DNA of 64,000 nt from JANMCE01 sp963791625 (GCA_963791625.1 CAWBTA010000006.1:1736001-1800000), one strand, 5' to 3'; positions 1 through 9,564 are shown, counted from the first letter of the stretch. Made by a program: numbers and translations. Notes: a model not told the origin generated them from the sequence alone.

Positions 1-2
1 TG

Positions 3-809
3 CTGACACCCGGCACGAAGGTCTGGGCTGGCGGCATGGACAAGCACCTGCCCGATCGCTCGCTTGAGGTGCTGCGCCAAATGGGCGAAACGCAGGTGCT
101 CCCCGGTAAGAAGAAGGCCCATGTGTTCGCTGGGGTCACCGCTGCCGGTACTGCGCCAGCTGTCACGCCGTCGCCCGGTTTCACCGCCAACGACTTCGCG
201 CTGGAATTCGTCTCCAGCCCGAACGTCTTCGGCAACAGCCGCATCGACTCCGGCACGCGTCTGTTGGCCGAGCGTTTCGACAAGATGCCCGATGCCAACC
301 GCATTGCCGATCTCGGCTGCGGCACCGGCATCCTCGGTCTCGTTGCCCAACGCATGCAGCCGCAAGCCACGGTCCACTTCTTCGATGAGTCATACGCCGC
401 CATCGCCGCGACCGAAGCAAACTACCGACTGAACATCGGTGATCCTGCCGACACCGGTGCCATGTTCTTCGCCGAGGATGTCATCGCCGCGGTTCCGAAT
501 GAGCTGTATGACGTCGTGCTTTGCAACCCTCCATTCCACCAGGGCCATGTCGTCGGTGATGGCGTGGCCTGGCAGATGTTCACCAACGCCCGAGTCAGCC
601 TGCGGATGGGTGGCGAGCTGTGGATCGTGGGCAACCGACACCTCGAGTACCACACCAAACTGGCCCGCCTGTACGGCAGCGTTCGTCAGTTGGCCGACAA
701 CCCGAAGTTCGTGGTGCTGGCCGCTACCCGGGACTCGAAGCCGTTTGTGCCGGTGAAACGGAAGAAAAAAAGGCCCACGTCGCCTCGGTCGCGTCCAGCG
801 CAAAGCTGA
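3..809 (+). CDS. RsmC/RlmG-type rRNA guanine-N2 methyltransferase (5' end outside window)
   Basis: Class I S-adenosylmethionine-dependent methyltransferase of the RsmC/RlmG type, which methylates a guanine N2 of 16S or 23S rRNA in the cytoplasm. The SAM-binding motif DLGCGTG and the catalytic signature NPPFHQGH are both present, followed by the late strand motif GGELWIVGN. The frame is open to the window edge and the first ATG (36) lies inside family-like sequence (VWAGGM), so this is the C-terminal domain of a larger protein. The Lys/Arg-rich tail overlaps the 3' end of the opposite-strand esterase gene by 86 bp. Which rRNA position is modified cannot be told from the sequence. Confidence 0.85.
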   Translation: MTPGTKVWAGGMDKHLPDRSLEVLRQMGETQVLPGKKKAHVFAGVTAAGTAPAVTPSPGFTANDFALEFVSSPNVFGNSRIDSGTRLLAERFDKMPDANRIADLGCGTGILGLVAQRMQPQATVHFFDESYAAIAATEANYRLNIGDPADTGAMFFAEDVIAAVPNELYDVVLCNPPFHQGHVVGDGVAWQMFTNARVSLRMGGELWIVGNRHLEYHTKLARLYGSVRQLADNPKFVVLAATRDSKPFVPVKRKKKRPTSPRSRPAQS

Positions 810-1767
810 CGTTCAACTCATCGTTGGTCGGCGTGCGTCGGCTCGGCCACGGATGCTCCGCACCGTCAATCGAGATGAATTGCACGATGGCGTCGCCGTG
901 GCATTGCGCCCAGGTGAGGGTGGTTACCGAGCCGTCGGTCGATTGGGTTGACTGGTCAGAACACCGATCGAGCCAGCGCCAAGCCGACACGCTGCTCTCA
1001 CCTGCATCCCATGCCACGTTCTGGTCGTAGGTGCCGTGAATCTCCAGAAACGGCAGAGCCCGGTCGGGAGTGCACGATTGCGTGTCGTCAAGCGCCCCGG
1101 CAACCGATGCGACCCCGGCAATGCGATCGGCCATCTGGCAACCAAGCACCTGAGCCATGATCGCTCCGTTCGAGTGACCGACTACAAAGACCCGCTCCGG
1201 ATCGACGGGGTACCGGGCGATGAGGCGGTCGATCAGTTCACTGAGAAACGCCACGTCGTCCACGCCTGCGCTCGTGGCCGGCTCACAGCACTGGCCTGAA
1301 TTCCACGACCGAGACGCATATCCGTCGCCTTGCACCAGCAACCCGTCGGCGTAGGCAACGACGAAATGCTGTTGATCGGCCAGATCGTCGTACCCCGTAA
1401 GCGCTTCCATGTCCGCGGCCGATCCATCAGAGCCGTGGAGGGCGAGCACGAGGGGCATGAGAGGAGTGTCGCCGCGGTACTTGGGCTGCTCGGGCGTGTG
1501 AACCAGCACCGAGCGCAAGGCTCCATCGCTCTCGACAACCACCTCCTGTGTGTCGGGCGGCAGCGTCGTGGTCACTTCCGGCCGTTCCGGCTGAAGCCCG
1601 ATCGCACTGCCCGCAATGCCCGTCACCACGTCAGCTGGGTCGAAGACGTCGGCCGCCTTCGCCGCAGCCGGGGGTGGCGACGGCTTCAGGGCTGCCGTGG
1701 CTTGGCTGTGGGAAGGCGCGCAGGCGCCCAACACCAGACAGCCGAGGACCAGAAGCTTGCGATGCAC
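724..1767 (-). CDS. Secreted lipoprotein esterase, LpqC / PHB-depolymerase-like
   Basis: Alpha/beta-hydrolase of the esterase_phb (LpqC, feruloyl esterase or polyhydroxybutyrate depolymerase-like) family, 347 residues. A lipoprotein signal ends in LGAC (Cys16), so the mature enzyme should be anchored on the outer face of the membrane after a Pro/Ala-rich linker. The oxyanion strand LALHGSDGS, the nucleophile elbow GHSNGA, an Asp in GTYDQN and a His in EHPWP make a full catalytic triad. The natural substrate is unknown; small esters or polyesters are typical. The gene stands alone and converges on the rRNA methyltransferase with an 86-bp coding overlap. Confidence 0.8.
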   Translation of the reverse strand: MHRKLLVLGCLVLGACAPSHSQATAALKPSPPPAAAKAADVFDPADVVTGIAGSAIGLQPERPEVTTTLPPDTQEVVVESDGALRSVLVHTPEQPKYRGDTPLMPLVLALHGSDGSAADMEALTGYDDLADQQHFVVAYADGLLVQGDGYASRSWNSGQCCEPATSAGVDDVAFLSELIDRLIARYPVDPERVFVVGHSNGAIMAQVLGCQMADRIAGVASVAGALDDTQSCTPDRALPFLEIHGTYDQNVAWDAGESSVSAWRWLDRCSDQSTQSTDGSVTTLTWAQCHGDAIVQFISIDGAEHPWPSRRTPTNDELNVSFALDATEATWAFFSSVSPAQTASSPG

Positions 1768-1858
1768 CCATCTATTGTCGGCCCATCAGCTGTGGATTCG
1801 ACGGTCGTCAGGTAAAAGTCGTGTAATGACTCGGCGCGAAAGACGCGCAAAACGACAA

Positions 1859-1883
1859 AGACCCGCTCGTTATGAGCGGGTCT
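1859..1883 (-). terminator. Intrinsic terminator of the cold-shock gene
   Basis: Perfect 10-bp stem AGACCCGCTC / GAGCGGGTCT with a 5-nt loop. Read on the minus strand it is followed by a T-rich tract (TTTGTCGTTTTG). It lies 24 bp past the cold-shock protein stop codon. Confidence 0.8.
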
Positions 1884-1906
1884 CGATCATTCGACTTGGG
1901 GAGCTC

Positions 1907-2110
1907 TTACAGAACCCGCACGTTTGCAGCGTTGGGGCCCTTGGGTCCCTGTGCTACCTCGTACTCCACCTTGTCATTCTCGTTAAGGTTCTTGTAGCCC
2001 CCAGCCTGAATGGCCGAGAAATGCACGAACACGTCGGGTCCACCACCGTCCTGCGTGATGAATCCGAATCCTTTTTCGCCGTTGAACCATTTTACGACGC
2101 CTGTAGCCAC
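1907..2110 (-). CDS. cspA: Cold-shock protein (CspA family)
   Basis: Single cold-shock domain of 67 residues, the standard length for bacterial Csp RNA chaperones that melt secondary structure in mRNA. The RNP1 motif (KGFGFIT) and RNP2 motif (DVFVHFS) carry the RNA-binding aromatics. GTG start, preceded by an AGGAGA ribosome-binding site 7 nt upstream. It has its own terminator and is divergent from a DEAD-box helicase, a pairing that makes sense for cold or RNA-structure stress. Confidence 0.95.
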   Translation of the reverse strand: MATGVVKWFNGEKGFGFITQDGGGPDVFVHFSAIQAGGYKNLNENDKVEYEVAQGPKGPNAANVRVL

Positions 2111-2405
2111 TGTTGTATCTCCTGTTAATTATCGGATCCCCGACCACAAAACCAGGGGATTGACACGACAACTCGCAGCAGACACCAGGCCAAACGGTCG
2201 AAGTTGCCAAGAGCGGCAGAACTCCGATAGGAGGACACTATCGCCATTTGACCTATTGATGTTGATTCGCGCGATATTTCGATCAACATGTTTTGGTCAC
2301 GGTCGGTCTACACTGCGTTTGCCCACATTCGGGCACGCGCCGCCGCTGACGAGTGAGACCTCGAGTCTCTGTCAGGCCCGGCGACCTTTTGTATCGGAGA
2401 AATTC
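2111..2405. promoter_or_regulatory. Divergent csp / helicase intergenic region
   Basis: 295 bp with no credible ORF. It must hold the promoters of both the cold-shock gene (minus) and the DEAD-box helicase (plus). It has AT-richer stretches (around 2255-2295) unlike the flanking coding DNA. Cold-shock genes usually have long structured leaders, but no specific thermosensor fold could be established by eye. Confidence 0.5.
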
Positions 2406-4083
2406 ATGGCGGACACCCGCCCCACCACCCCCGCTTCGCAGGCGCACGCGCCTGCAACCTTTGCCAGCCTCGGCGTCCCCGCCCGCCTGGTAGCCGCCCT
2501 CGATAACGAGGGCATCGACACCCCCTTTCCCATCCAGACCGCCACCCTGCCCGACTCGCTGGCCGGTCGAGATCTGCTCGGCCGTGGCAAGACTGGCTCG
2601 GGCAAGACCCTCGGCTTTGCCATCCCGCTGATCGCTCGTCTGTCGGCGGGCAACGTTCGTACCCAGCCTTCCCGTCCGCGTGCCCTCGTGCTGGCACCCA
2701 CCCGCGAGCTCGCGTTGCAGATCAACGAAGTCATCGCACCGCTCGCCAAGGCCATGGGCCTGCGCACCACCACCATCTTCGGTGGCGTGTCGGCCGGCCC
2801 GCAGATTTCCATCTTGAAGGCCGGCGTCGACATCGTCGTCGCCTGCCCCGGACGACTCATGGACCACATCGAAGGCGGCTACGTCAGCCTCGACGCCATC
2901 GAAGTCACCGTGCTCGATGAGGCCGACCACATGGCCGACCTCGGCTTCCTGCCCGTCGTGAAGAAGCTGCTCGACCGCACGCCCAAGGGCGGCCAGCGCC
3001 TGTTGTTCTCGGCCACGCTCGACAACGGCATCGACGTGCTCGTCAAGCGCTACCTGCAGAACCCGGTCACGCATTCGGTCGATTCGGCGCAGTCGCCGGT
3101 CGCCGAGATGAGCCATCACGTGCTGCACATCCAGGCCGATGATCGTTTGCCGATTCTGGTGGAGCTCACCTCGGCACCTGGCCGCAGCATGGTGTTCACC
3201 CGCACCAAGCACGGCGCGAAGAAACTCACCAAGCAACTCGTCGCGTCGGGCATTCCCGCCGTCGAAATGCACGGCAACCTGGCCCAAGCCGTTCGCGTCC
3301 GAAACCTCGCGATGTTCTCCGACGGTCGTGCGGTGGCATTGGTCGCCACCGACATTGCGGCCCGCGGTATTCATGTTGACGACGTGCTGTTGGTCATCCA
3401 CGCCGATCCGCCCATGGAACACAAGGCGTACCTGCACCGTTCGGGTCGCACCGCGCGTGCCGGCGCGTCTGGCACCGTCATCACCATGATGGCCAACGAA
3501 CAGCAGGCCGATGTCCGTGACCTCACCCGTCGTGCGGGCATCCACCCGACCACCACCAAGGTTCGTCCCGGTGACGCCATGATTCGTGCCCTCGCCCCGG
3601 GCGATCGCCGCGTGCTGTCCGGTAGCGATGCAGCCGCGCTCGTCGCTCCCCCGGCGTCGACTCAGCAGCCATCGTCGGGCAAAGGCCCGCGCCAGGCCGC
3701 CGGCCATTCCCGTGGTGCTCAGTCTCACGGCCAACGCCGCTCGGGTAGCAAGTCCGCCACGGGTCGTTCCGACGGATCCCGCACGGTGGCCAACGCTGCC
3801 GGTACCGCCGAAGGATTCCGCACGCCCCGCCCGGCCGGTGCAGGTCGCCCCGCCGGCAGCGGCCGCCCCGAAGGAGCCCGCGCCGCGCAGGGAGCGCCGG
3901 GCAGCCGCAGCTCGCAGCCAACCAGTTCCGGCCGTCGAGGCGGGCCCGGCGCCGGAGCAGCTCCGTCCTCTCGTCGTAGTGGCCCAGGTGCAGGCGTCGG
4001 ACGGCACCGGCGGCGGCGGTCGACGTTCCGGCCCCGGCCAGTCCAGCGGCCGTTCCGCTGGCGGCCGCGGCCGCCCGTCGTAG
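2406..4083 (+). CDS. DEAD-box ATP-dependent RNA helicase (probable one-base insertion near 4002)
   Basis: RNA helicase with the full DEAD-box motif set: Q-motif region (FPIQ), Walker A (GKTGSGKT, about residues 61-68), PTREL, CPGRLMD, DEAD (about 172-175), SAT, VFTRTKHG, ATDIAARGIH and HRSGRTARAG (about 345). The tail beyond about residue 390 is Gly/Arg/Ser/Pro-rich, as in actinobacterial cold-inducible RhlE-like proteins. The start is the ATG with GGAGA 6 nt upstream. The main frame runs to 4124 but turns into an Arg/Pro-rich sequence. Dropping one base near 4002 restores a normal GGGGRRSGPGQ-type tail ending at 4083, and the span is then 3n+1. Probably unwinds structured RNA at low temperature with the adjacent Csp. 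Confidence 0.85.
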
Positions 4084-4151
4084 CCGCTCCATTTCCCTAC
4101 AGATTTCACCCGTCTGAAACCTGAGAGGAAACAAAGCTCTACCCTTCACCG

Positions 4152-4877
4152 ATGATGAAGGTCCGAATCATTGGTGAGGGTCGGGCGGGAGGCTCCCTCG
4201 GTCTCGCTCTGCAACGCGTCGGGTGGTCCGTGCGATTCCTTCATCGGGATGACGACCTGGCCTCTGCGGCCAATGATGTCGACCTCGTGGTCATCGCCAC
4301 GCCTGACGCTGTGATTCGATCCGTTGGCGCTGGTATTGAGCCGGTCGAGACGTGCCCCATCATCCATCTGTCCGGTGCGCTTGGGCTCGACGTGCTTGTA
4401 CCGCATCGACAGGTCGGCTCGCTTCATCCGCTCGTGGCGCTCCCGAACGCCGAGATCGGCTCCGAGCGGCTCGTCGGTGCATGGATGGCCCTTGCGGGTG
4501 TTGGCGCAGGCGAGATCGCTCGGGCGTTACGCGCTCGGACATTTCCGGTCTCCGATGAGATCCGCGCCCGCTACCACGCCACCGCGGTCATTGCGTCCAA
4601 TCACCTGGTTGCGCTCCTCGGCCAAGTGGAGCGACTCGCTACTGCCTGCGGCGTACCGTTTGAGGCCTTCGTTGCCCTGGCCGAAGGAAGTCTCAACAAC
4701 GCCGCCGATATCGGTCCGACGAACGCGCTCACCGGACCCGTCGCCCGAGGCGACTGGGACACGGTCGCCAAACATCTGGCCGTCTTGCCGGCTGACGAGC
4801 GCGAGGCCTACATCGCCCTGGCCAAGGCCGCTGCCCGCCTCGTAAACCGCGCCTGGCCCGCCGAGCTTGAGCTCTAG
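4152..4877 (+). CDS. Rossmann-fold / DUF2520 protein
   Basis: 241-residue protein with an N-terminal dinucleotide-binding fold (GEGRAGGSLG, then LVVIATPDAVI) and a C-terminal helical DUF2520 domain containing the family signature ASNHLVALL and the stretch ending TGPVARGD. This architecture resembles ketopantoate or 6-phosphogluconate dehydrogenases. In actinobacteria it is often found near pantothenate genes, but no pantothenate gene is visible here. Substrate unknown. ATG at 4152 or 4155; both are plausible. Confidence 0.8.
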   Translation: MMKVRIIGEGRAGGSLGLALQRVGWSVRFLHRDDDLASAANDVDLVVIATPDAVIRSVGAGIEPVETCPIIHLSGALGLDVLVPHRQVGSLHPLVALPNAEIGSERLVGAWMALAGVGAGEIARALRARTFPVSDEIRARYHATAVIASNHLVALLGQVERLATACGVPFEAFVALAEGSLNNAADIGPTNALTGPVARGDWDTVAKHLAVLPADEREAYIALAKAAARLVNRAWPAELEL

Positions 4878-4878
4878 C

Positions 4879-4935
4879 GGAGCAAGCGAGTCGGCTGGCG
4901 TATCACGATGGCTGATACCAAAGCCGACTTGCTCG
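4879..4935. terminator. Imperfect inverted repeat between convergent genes
   Basis: Left arm AGTCGGCT preceded by GAGCAAG, right arm AGCCGACTTGCTC, pairing with a 2-nt bulge. It sits between the convergent DUF2520 and lipoprotein genes, so it could terminate both. No strong U-tract. Confidence 0.45.
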
Positions 4936-4958
4936 GAGATCACGCAGATCGCTCAGGG

Positions 4959-5366
4959 TTACTTCTCCTTGCAGGCGGTTTCACTGAAGCGTTGGACGTT
5001 GAGGGACGCTTCGAGGAATCGCTTGTCTTTCACTAAGGCGGCGATCGCCGGGTCATTGGCGGCGGCAGATTTGTTACCGGCCGCGGTCAACGCGAACGAG
5101 ATTTTGGTGATGCCGTCACTCACGATGGCCGCGTCGGCTTTGATCGAAGACGGCGCGGTGGCGGCGAGGTCGCTATAGGCCTTCATACGAACGGCCATGC
5201 CATCACCCAGGACCTTCGGGTCGTTGTACGCGTCACCCCCGGACAGCGGGTCGGCGCTGACCTTGATGCGTTTCACGACATCGCAGAACTTTCCGTTCGC
5301 TCCCGCCGGGTCGGAACACGACGCCGCGACAATCAAGAACGGAACGAGGATGAGAAGACGACGCAC
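4959..5366 (-). CDS. Small putative lipoprotein of unknown function
   Basis: 135 residues. Signal peptide MRRLLILVPFLIVAAS followed by Cys17, a lipobox-like site, so probably a membrane-anchored extracytoplasmic protein. Two further cysteines (in KFCDV and ETACKEK) could form a disulfide. No recognisable domain. Its composition resembles the small helical lipoproteins common in this group. It ends a 22-bp gap upstream of... that is, it follows downstream of the ABC exporter pair on the same strand and may be co-transcribed with it. Confidence 0.7.
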   Translation of the reverse strand: MRRLLILVPFLIVAASCSDPAGANGKFCDVVKRIKVSADPLSGGDAYNDPKVLGDGMAVRMKAYSDLAATAPSSIKADAAIVSDGITKISFALTAAGNKSAAANDPAIAALVKDKRFLEASLNVQRFSETACKEK

Positions 5367-5388
5367 GACGACAAGCTACCCCGAGCGG

Positions 5389-7221
5389 TTAGTTACTCCC
5401 CGGCACCGACGAGGTCGCACTGAGCCAACTGGCGTAGAGCCCGGCATAGATTCCATCGGCGTCGACCAGCTCATAATGGGAGCCGTCCTGCACAAGTCGG
5501 CCCTGATCAAACACAAGGATGCGGTCGGCCCGCGCTGCAGTAGAGAGCCGGTGGGCAATGACGACCGACGTTCGCCCGCTGGCCAGTCGCTCCAATGCCT
5601 GAGCGAGTGTTGCTTCGGTACCGGGGTCGACCGAGCTGGTCGCTTCATCGAGCACCAAGCAACTGGGCGACGCAACCGATGCCCGGGCAAGCGCTACCAG
5701 TTGACGTTCGCCAGCCGACAAGTTCTCGCCCCGCTCACCAACGGATGTGGAAAGCCCGTCCGGCAGACCGGATAGCCAGTCCTCTAGGCCAAGGTCGACG
5801 AACGCGGCCGTGAGTTGCGCGGGCGTGGCGTCGGGTTGGCCCATGCGCACGTTGTCGCCGATGGTGGTGTTGAAGAGGAACGGCTCCTGAGGAACGAGGA
5901 CAACGCGATGGCGCAGCGATGCATCGTTCACGTCCCGCAGGTCGACATCGGCCACCAACACCTGGCCCTCGGTCGGATCGGCGAGTCGGGTGAGTAGACG
6001 GGCCAGCGTCGTCTTCCCCGAGCCGGTGGCTCCGACGATGGCGACGTGAGAACCCGGCTCGAGGTGGAACGACACGTCACGTAAGGCGGGCTCGTTGTCG
6101 GCCTCATCGCCACGCCGGGCAGGGTAGTGAAAGGTGACGTCTTTCAAGGCGATGGATGGAGGACCGAGCGGCAGATCGCAACCGTCAAGAGGGACAGGCA
6201 CCGTCGTTTCCATGGCGATCAGGCCGAGCACCCGCCGCCAGCCGGACACGGCCGTTTGGGTGTTGTCGAGCACCTCGGTCAGCTCCCCGATCGGGTCGAG
6301 GAAGCGATAGGCGAGAAAGATGAACGCAATGAGCGACCCAGCCGTGAGGTGGCTGGATGAGCCACGCAACACGCCGACGGCAACGACGCTGGCGACCGCG
6401 AGACTGGAGAACATTTCGCCGGCCGGAAACAGCAACGCAGACAGCGACCCGGCGCGCACTGATGTCGAACGCAATTCGCGTGCGGTGGCGAGGGCACGAT
6501 CTGCTCGGATTCGTTCGGCACCATAGGCCCGAATGACCGGGGCACCGGCTACTAGTTCGGACACAGACGACAGGAAGTCAGCGTTGCGGTTTCGTACCTC
6601 GCTGTAGGCCATGACCAGCCGACGCTGCAGCACCCGCAACAGAACAAACAGCGGTGCTGACACTGCAATGACAATCACGGCCAGCAGCGGGTCGTAGACG
6701 AACATCACCACTGCGATCACCATCATTGCGGAAACATCGAGCAGCCATTGCGAGCCGCCCCACTCGAAGAAGTGACTGACGTTCTCCAGATCCGAGGTGA
6801 CTCTGGCCACCAGCACACCACGACGGAAGTCAGCCTGCTGCGCTACCGACAGCGAGTGAATTCGGGCAAAGGCCCGCATGCGCATCGCCATCAACGCCTG
6901 TTCACCTTCGCGGCCAAGACGGAGGTTGGCTTCTCGGGTCGCCCATTGCGCCAGACCGATGACGATGACACCTATGAGCGAGAGCTGCACGATGAGACGG
7001 ATGTTGACCTGACCGTTCTTGAAGCCACGGTCGATTGCTCGCTGCAGCAAGATCGGCAGCACCAAGCGTCCGGCGGTACCTGCGAAGGCAAACGCGATGG
7101 TGAGTCCAGCGCCCTTGTGGAGCTCAGGGCACGCCTTCCACCCGTTGCGCAGCGTCTCCGTGACGGTCCAGTTGGGCACGCCCAGCATGTCTTGTTCGGA
7201 GTCTTCAAGCTCGATGCTCAT
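5389..7221 (-). CDS. ABC exporter half-transporter with canonical ATPase site
   Basis: 610-residue type IV ABC exporter subunit: six-helix transmembrane domain in the first ~330 residues, then a nucleotide-binding domain with Walker A GATGSGKTT, Q-loop PQEPFLF, signature LSAGERQ, Walker B LVLDEATSS with the catalytic Glu, and the switch His in IAHRLST. The ATG overlaps the stop of the upstream partner by 4 bp, so the two are translationally coupled and very likely form a heterodimer. Lipid, peptide or drug export is typical of such pairs; the cargo is unknown. Confidence 0.9.
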   Translation of the reverse strand: MSIELEDSEQDMLGVPNWTVTETLRNGWKACPELHKGAGLTIAFAFAGTAGRLVLPILLQRAIDRGFKNGQVNIRLIVQLSLIGVIVIGLAQWATREANLRLGREGEQALMAMRMRAFARIHSLSVAQQADFRRGVLVARVTSDLENVSHFFEWGGSQWLLDVSAMMVIAVVMFVYDPLLAVIVIAVSAPLFVLLRVLQRRLVMAYSEVRNRNADFLSSVSELVAGAPVIRAYGAERIRADRALATARELRSTSVRAGSLSALLFPAGEMFSSLAVASVVAVGVLRGSSSHLTAGSLIAFIFLAYRFLDPIGELTEVLDNTQTAVSGWRRVLGLIAMETTVPVPLDGCDLPLGPPSIALKDVTFHYPARRGDEADNEPALRDVSFHLEPGSHVAIVGATGSGKTTLARLLTRLADPTEGQVLVADVDLRDVNDASLRHRVVLVPQEPFLFNTTIGDNVRMGQPDATPAQLTAAFVDLGLEDWLSGLPDGLSTSVGERGENLSAGERQLVALARASVASPSCLVLDEATSSVDPGTEATLAQALERLASGRTSVVIAHRLSTAARADRILVFDQGRLVQDGSHYELVDADGIYAGLYASWLSATSSVPGSN

Positions 7222-8936
7222 GCCCGGTCTCTCTCATACGCTTCGACCAGGTCGCGGTAGGCGGACAAGGATTCCAGAAGGTCCTGATGCTGCCCGAAGG
7301 CTGTAATTCGACCATCTTCCATGAAGGCAACCTGATCGGCGAGACCAATGGTGGAGGGACGACTGGCCACGATGATCGCGCTACCACCCTGCAACGCCTC
7401 CGGTAGGGCGGCCAGCACTCGTGCCTCCGTAGACGGGTCAAGACTGGAAGTTGCATCGTCAACTAACAGCAGCGACGACGGCGATGCGAAAGCGCGCGCC
7501 AACGCAACCCTCTGACGTTGTCCTCCTGAGAGCGTGACGCCCCGTTCGCCGACGATGGTGTCGATACCAGCCGGGAGATCAATCACGAACTCATCGGCCT
7601 GCGCATGCGTCATGGCCCGTTGCACCAGGTGAGGTGAGCGCTGGCCGGACAGGTCAACGTTGTCGAGCAGAGAACCGGCGAACAGGAACGGTTCCTGAAA
7701 CACCATGCGCCCCGGTCCGCCAACCGTAGCGACGGTGCCTCGGTCCGGTGAGCGAAGACCGGCCAACAACTCCAAGAGCGTCGTCTTACCGGAGCCTGTC
7801 GCACCAACGAGCGCAATGACCTGGCCGAGTGGTACGGAGAGATGGACATCGTTGAGCACGTCACGCCCATCGGTGTACGCGAACCCAACGCCGCACAGGC
7901 TGACCGCCTCCCCCACTGGTGGAACGCCCGGCAGGACGGCGGATGGATTGGCGGAGTCGAGCATGGCCCGAATTCGTACCCAGCCGCTGTAACCGTGGGT
8001 CATGTCGCCCATCATGTAACCGACGACGCCAAGCGGCCAGACCAGCAACGTGAACAGGTACAGCACGCTCGACACATCGCCAAGCGTGATGGCACCCGAC
8101 CGCACCCGATAGGCGCCCACGACCAGCAGAAGAAGACTCGCCAGGTTCGGAATGAGCCCGAAGAGCGCTATGAACCTGGCGCGCAGACGTACGGTGACGA
8201 GCTTGGCCTGCCGTAGCGTTTCGGCCTGCCTATTGAAACGTTCGCGTTCGAGCGCGGCCGCACCAAACGCCTTCACGACGACCGCGCCGTCAACGCTTTC
8301 GTGCACGATGTTGGTGAGATCGCCAAGTGCTTCCTGCGCCCGTTGCATCGGACCGGTTTGTGAACGTTGATAGTTCACGCTGACCAACATGAGCAAAGGA
8401 AACATCGAAACGGCCACGCCGCCGAGCACCACGTCGGTGACCAGAAGCGATGCAGCAGAAAAGATCAGAAGGAATAGCACCCCAACGGTGAGTGGCAGGG
8501 GCCCGAGCGATTCGCCGACGGCGTCGGTATCGACACCGGCGTGCGCCATGAGGGTGCCCGTGTCTCGCTCATCGAACCAGTGAATCGGTCGGTGCGAGAA
8601 CTGTTCGATCACACGGGACCGCAGCGTAAGGGTGACGGCGTTCACCCCGCGCGTTGCGAATGACCGTCGCAGAATCACCGAGACCGAGCGAAACGTGCCC
8701 AGCAAGATGATGGCTCCGGCGGCGATCACCACGGTGCGAGTCGGTATCGACCCCTGCTCGAAACGAACCCGAATGACCTTGTCGACCACCCATGTGAGCA
8801 GTCGGCTTGCCGCAACCGTGCCCGCCGCGTACATCGCGGCGCCGAGGATGCCGACGCTGAAGGGCCGTGGATGCATGCGGATGCTGCCCCACAACATGGC
8901 TAGTCCGCCGCGGAGAGATGATTCCGTTTCGGCCAT
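7218..8936 (-). CDS. ABC exporter half-transporter with degenerate ATPase site
   Basis: 572-residue partner of the following exporter gene. Walker A (GATGSGKTT) and signature (LSGGQRQ) are intact. The catalytic Glu after Walker B is replaced by Asp (LLLVDDATSS), and the switch His is replaced by Ser (VASRPST). Heterodimeric exporters of the TM287/288 and BmrCD type characteristically have one such non-hydrolysing site. The ATG at 8936 is chosen over the longer frame because GGGGAAG lies upstream and the longer version would overlap the divergent gene at 8983. Confidence 0.9.
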   Translation of the reverse strand: MAETESSLRGGLAMLWGSIRMHPRPFSVGILGAAMYAAGTVAASRLLTWVVDKVIRVRFEQGSIPTRTVVIAAGAIILLGTFRSVSVILRRSFATRGVNAVTLTLRSRVIEQFSHRPIHWFDERDTGTLMAHAGVDTDAVGESLGPLPLTVGVLFLLIFSAASLLVTDVVLGGVAVSMFPLLMLVSVNYQRSQTGPMQRAQEALGDLTNIVHESVDGAVVVKAFGAAALERERFNRQAETLRQAKLVTVRLRARFIALFGLIPNLASLLLLVVGAYRVRSGAITLGDVSSVLYLFTLLVWPLGVVGYMMGDMTHGYSGWVRIRAMLDSANPSAVLPGVPPVGEAVSLCGVGFAYTDGRDVLNDVHLSVPLGQVIALVGATGSGKTTLLELLAGLRSPDRGTVATVGGPGRMVFQEPFLFAGSLLDNVDLSGQRSPHLVQRAMTHAQADEFVIDLPAGIDTIVGERGVTLSGGQRQRVALARAFASPSSLLLVDDATSSLDPSTEARVLAALPEALQGGSAIIVASRPSTIGLADQVAFMEDGRITAFGQHQDLLESLSAYRDLVEAYERDRA

Positions 8937-8982
8937 GGCTCTATTCTTCCCCTGAGAGAAGCGTCTGCGAGGATGGATATTC

Positions 8983-9531
8983 GTGAATGACACCCTCGTC
9001 CGACCGAAACGCCGGATAACCGTGTGGACCATCCTCATCGGAATCGCCCTTCTAGCTATTGCCGTGATGTGGATCTACGCCTTTTTCTTCGCCAACGTGA
9101 AGTCGTCCGACATCATGCCGGACAAAGCCTGGGTGGCCCGGGCCGAGGCCGCCTGCGCGGCCGTCAAACCCAAGATCGCGGCCCTGCCTGCCGCCAACAC
9201 CTTCAAGAACGTCACGCCCCGATCCGAGGCGCTCCGTCAGCGCGCCGACGTCGCCGACCAGGTCACCGGCTATGTGCGAGAACTCGTCACAACCCTCAAG
9301 GCCGACAAACCGGCCGACCCCGCATCGCTCAACCTGGCGACACTGTGGCTGGGCGAATACGACGTATACATCAAGGACCGCGATGCCCACGTGGCCCAGT
9401 TCCGAGCCGGGAATGACCCGCCGTTCGCGGAGACCCCGAATGACAAGGGAGCTCCGGGTCCGATTCGTATGGATACGTTCGTGCGTCTGAATCGCATGCC
9501 GAGCTGCCAGGTACCTCTCGACCTCGGCTAG
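8983..9531 (+). CDS. Single-pass membrane protein of unknown function
   Basis: 182 residues. Short basic cytoplasmic N terminus, one transmembrane helix (about residues 12-37), then an extracytoplasmic helical domain with two cysteines (AACAAV and PSCQV). No recognised family. GTG start with GAGGA 10 nt upstream. Divergent from the ABC exporter pair with a 46-bp gap, so the two promoters overlap. Confidence 0.65.
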   Translation: MNDTLVRPKRRITVWTILIGIALLAIAVMWIYAFFFANVKSSDIMPDKAWVARAEAACAAVKPKIAALPAANTFKNVTPRSEALRQRADVADQVTGYVRELVTTLKADKPADPASLNLATLWLGEYDVYIKDRDAHVAQFRAGNDPPFAETPNDKGAPGPIRMDTFVRLNRMPSCQVPLDLG

Positions 9532-9564
9532 CGCTGCTCGGTCAGGATGTCGGGAGGTAGGCCT

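Noticed and set aside
2283..4109. 608-residue minus-strand ORF opposite the helicase
   Set aside because: Shadow of the GC-rich helicase gene: low-complexity, no domain, and the plus strand has all DEAD-box motifs.
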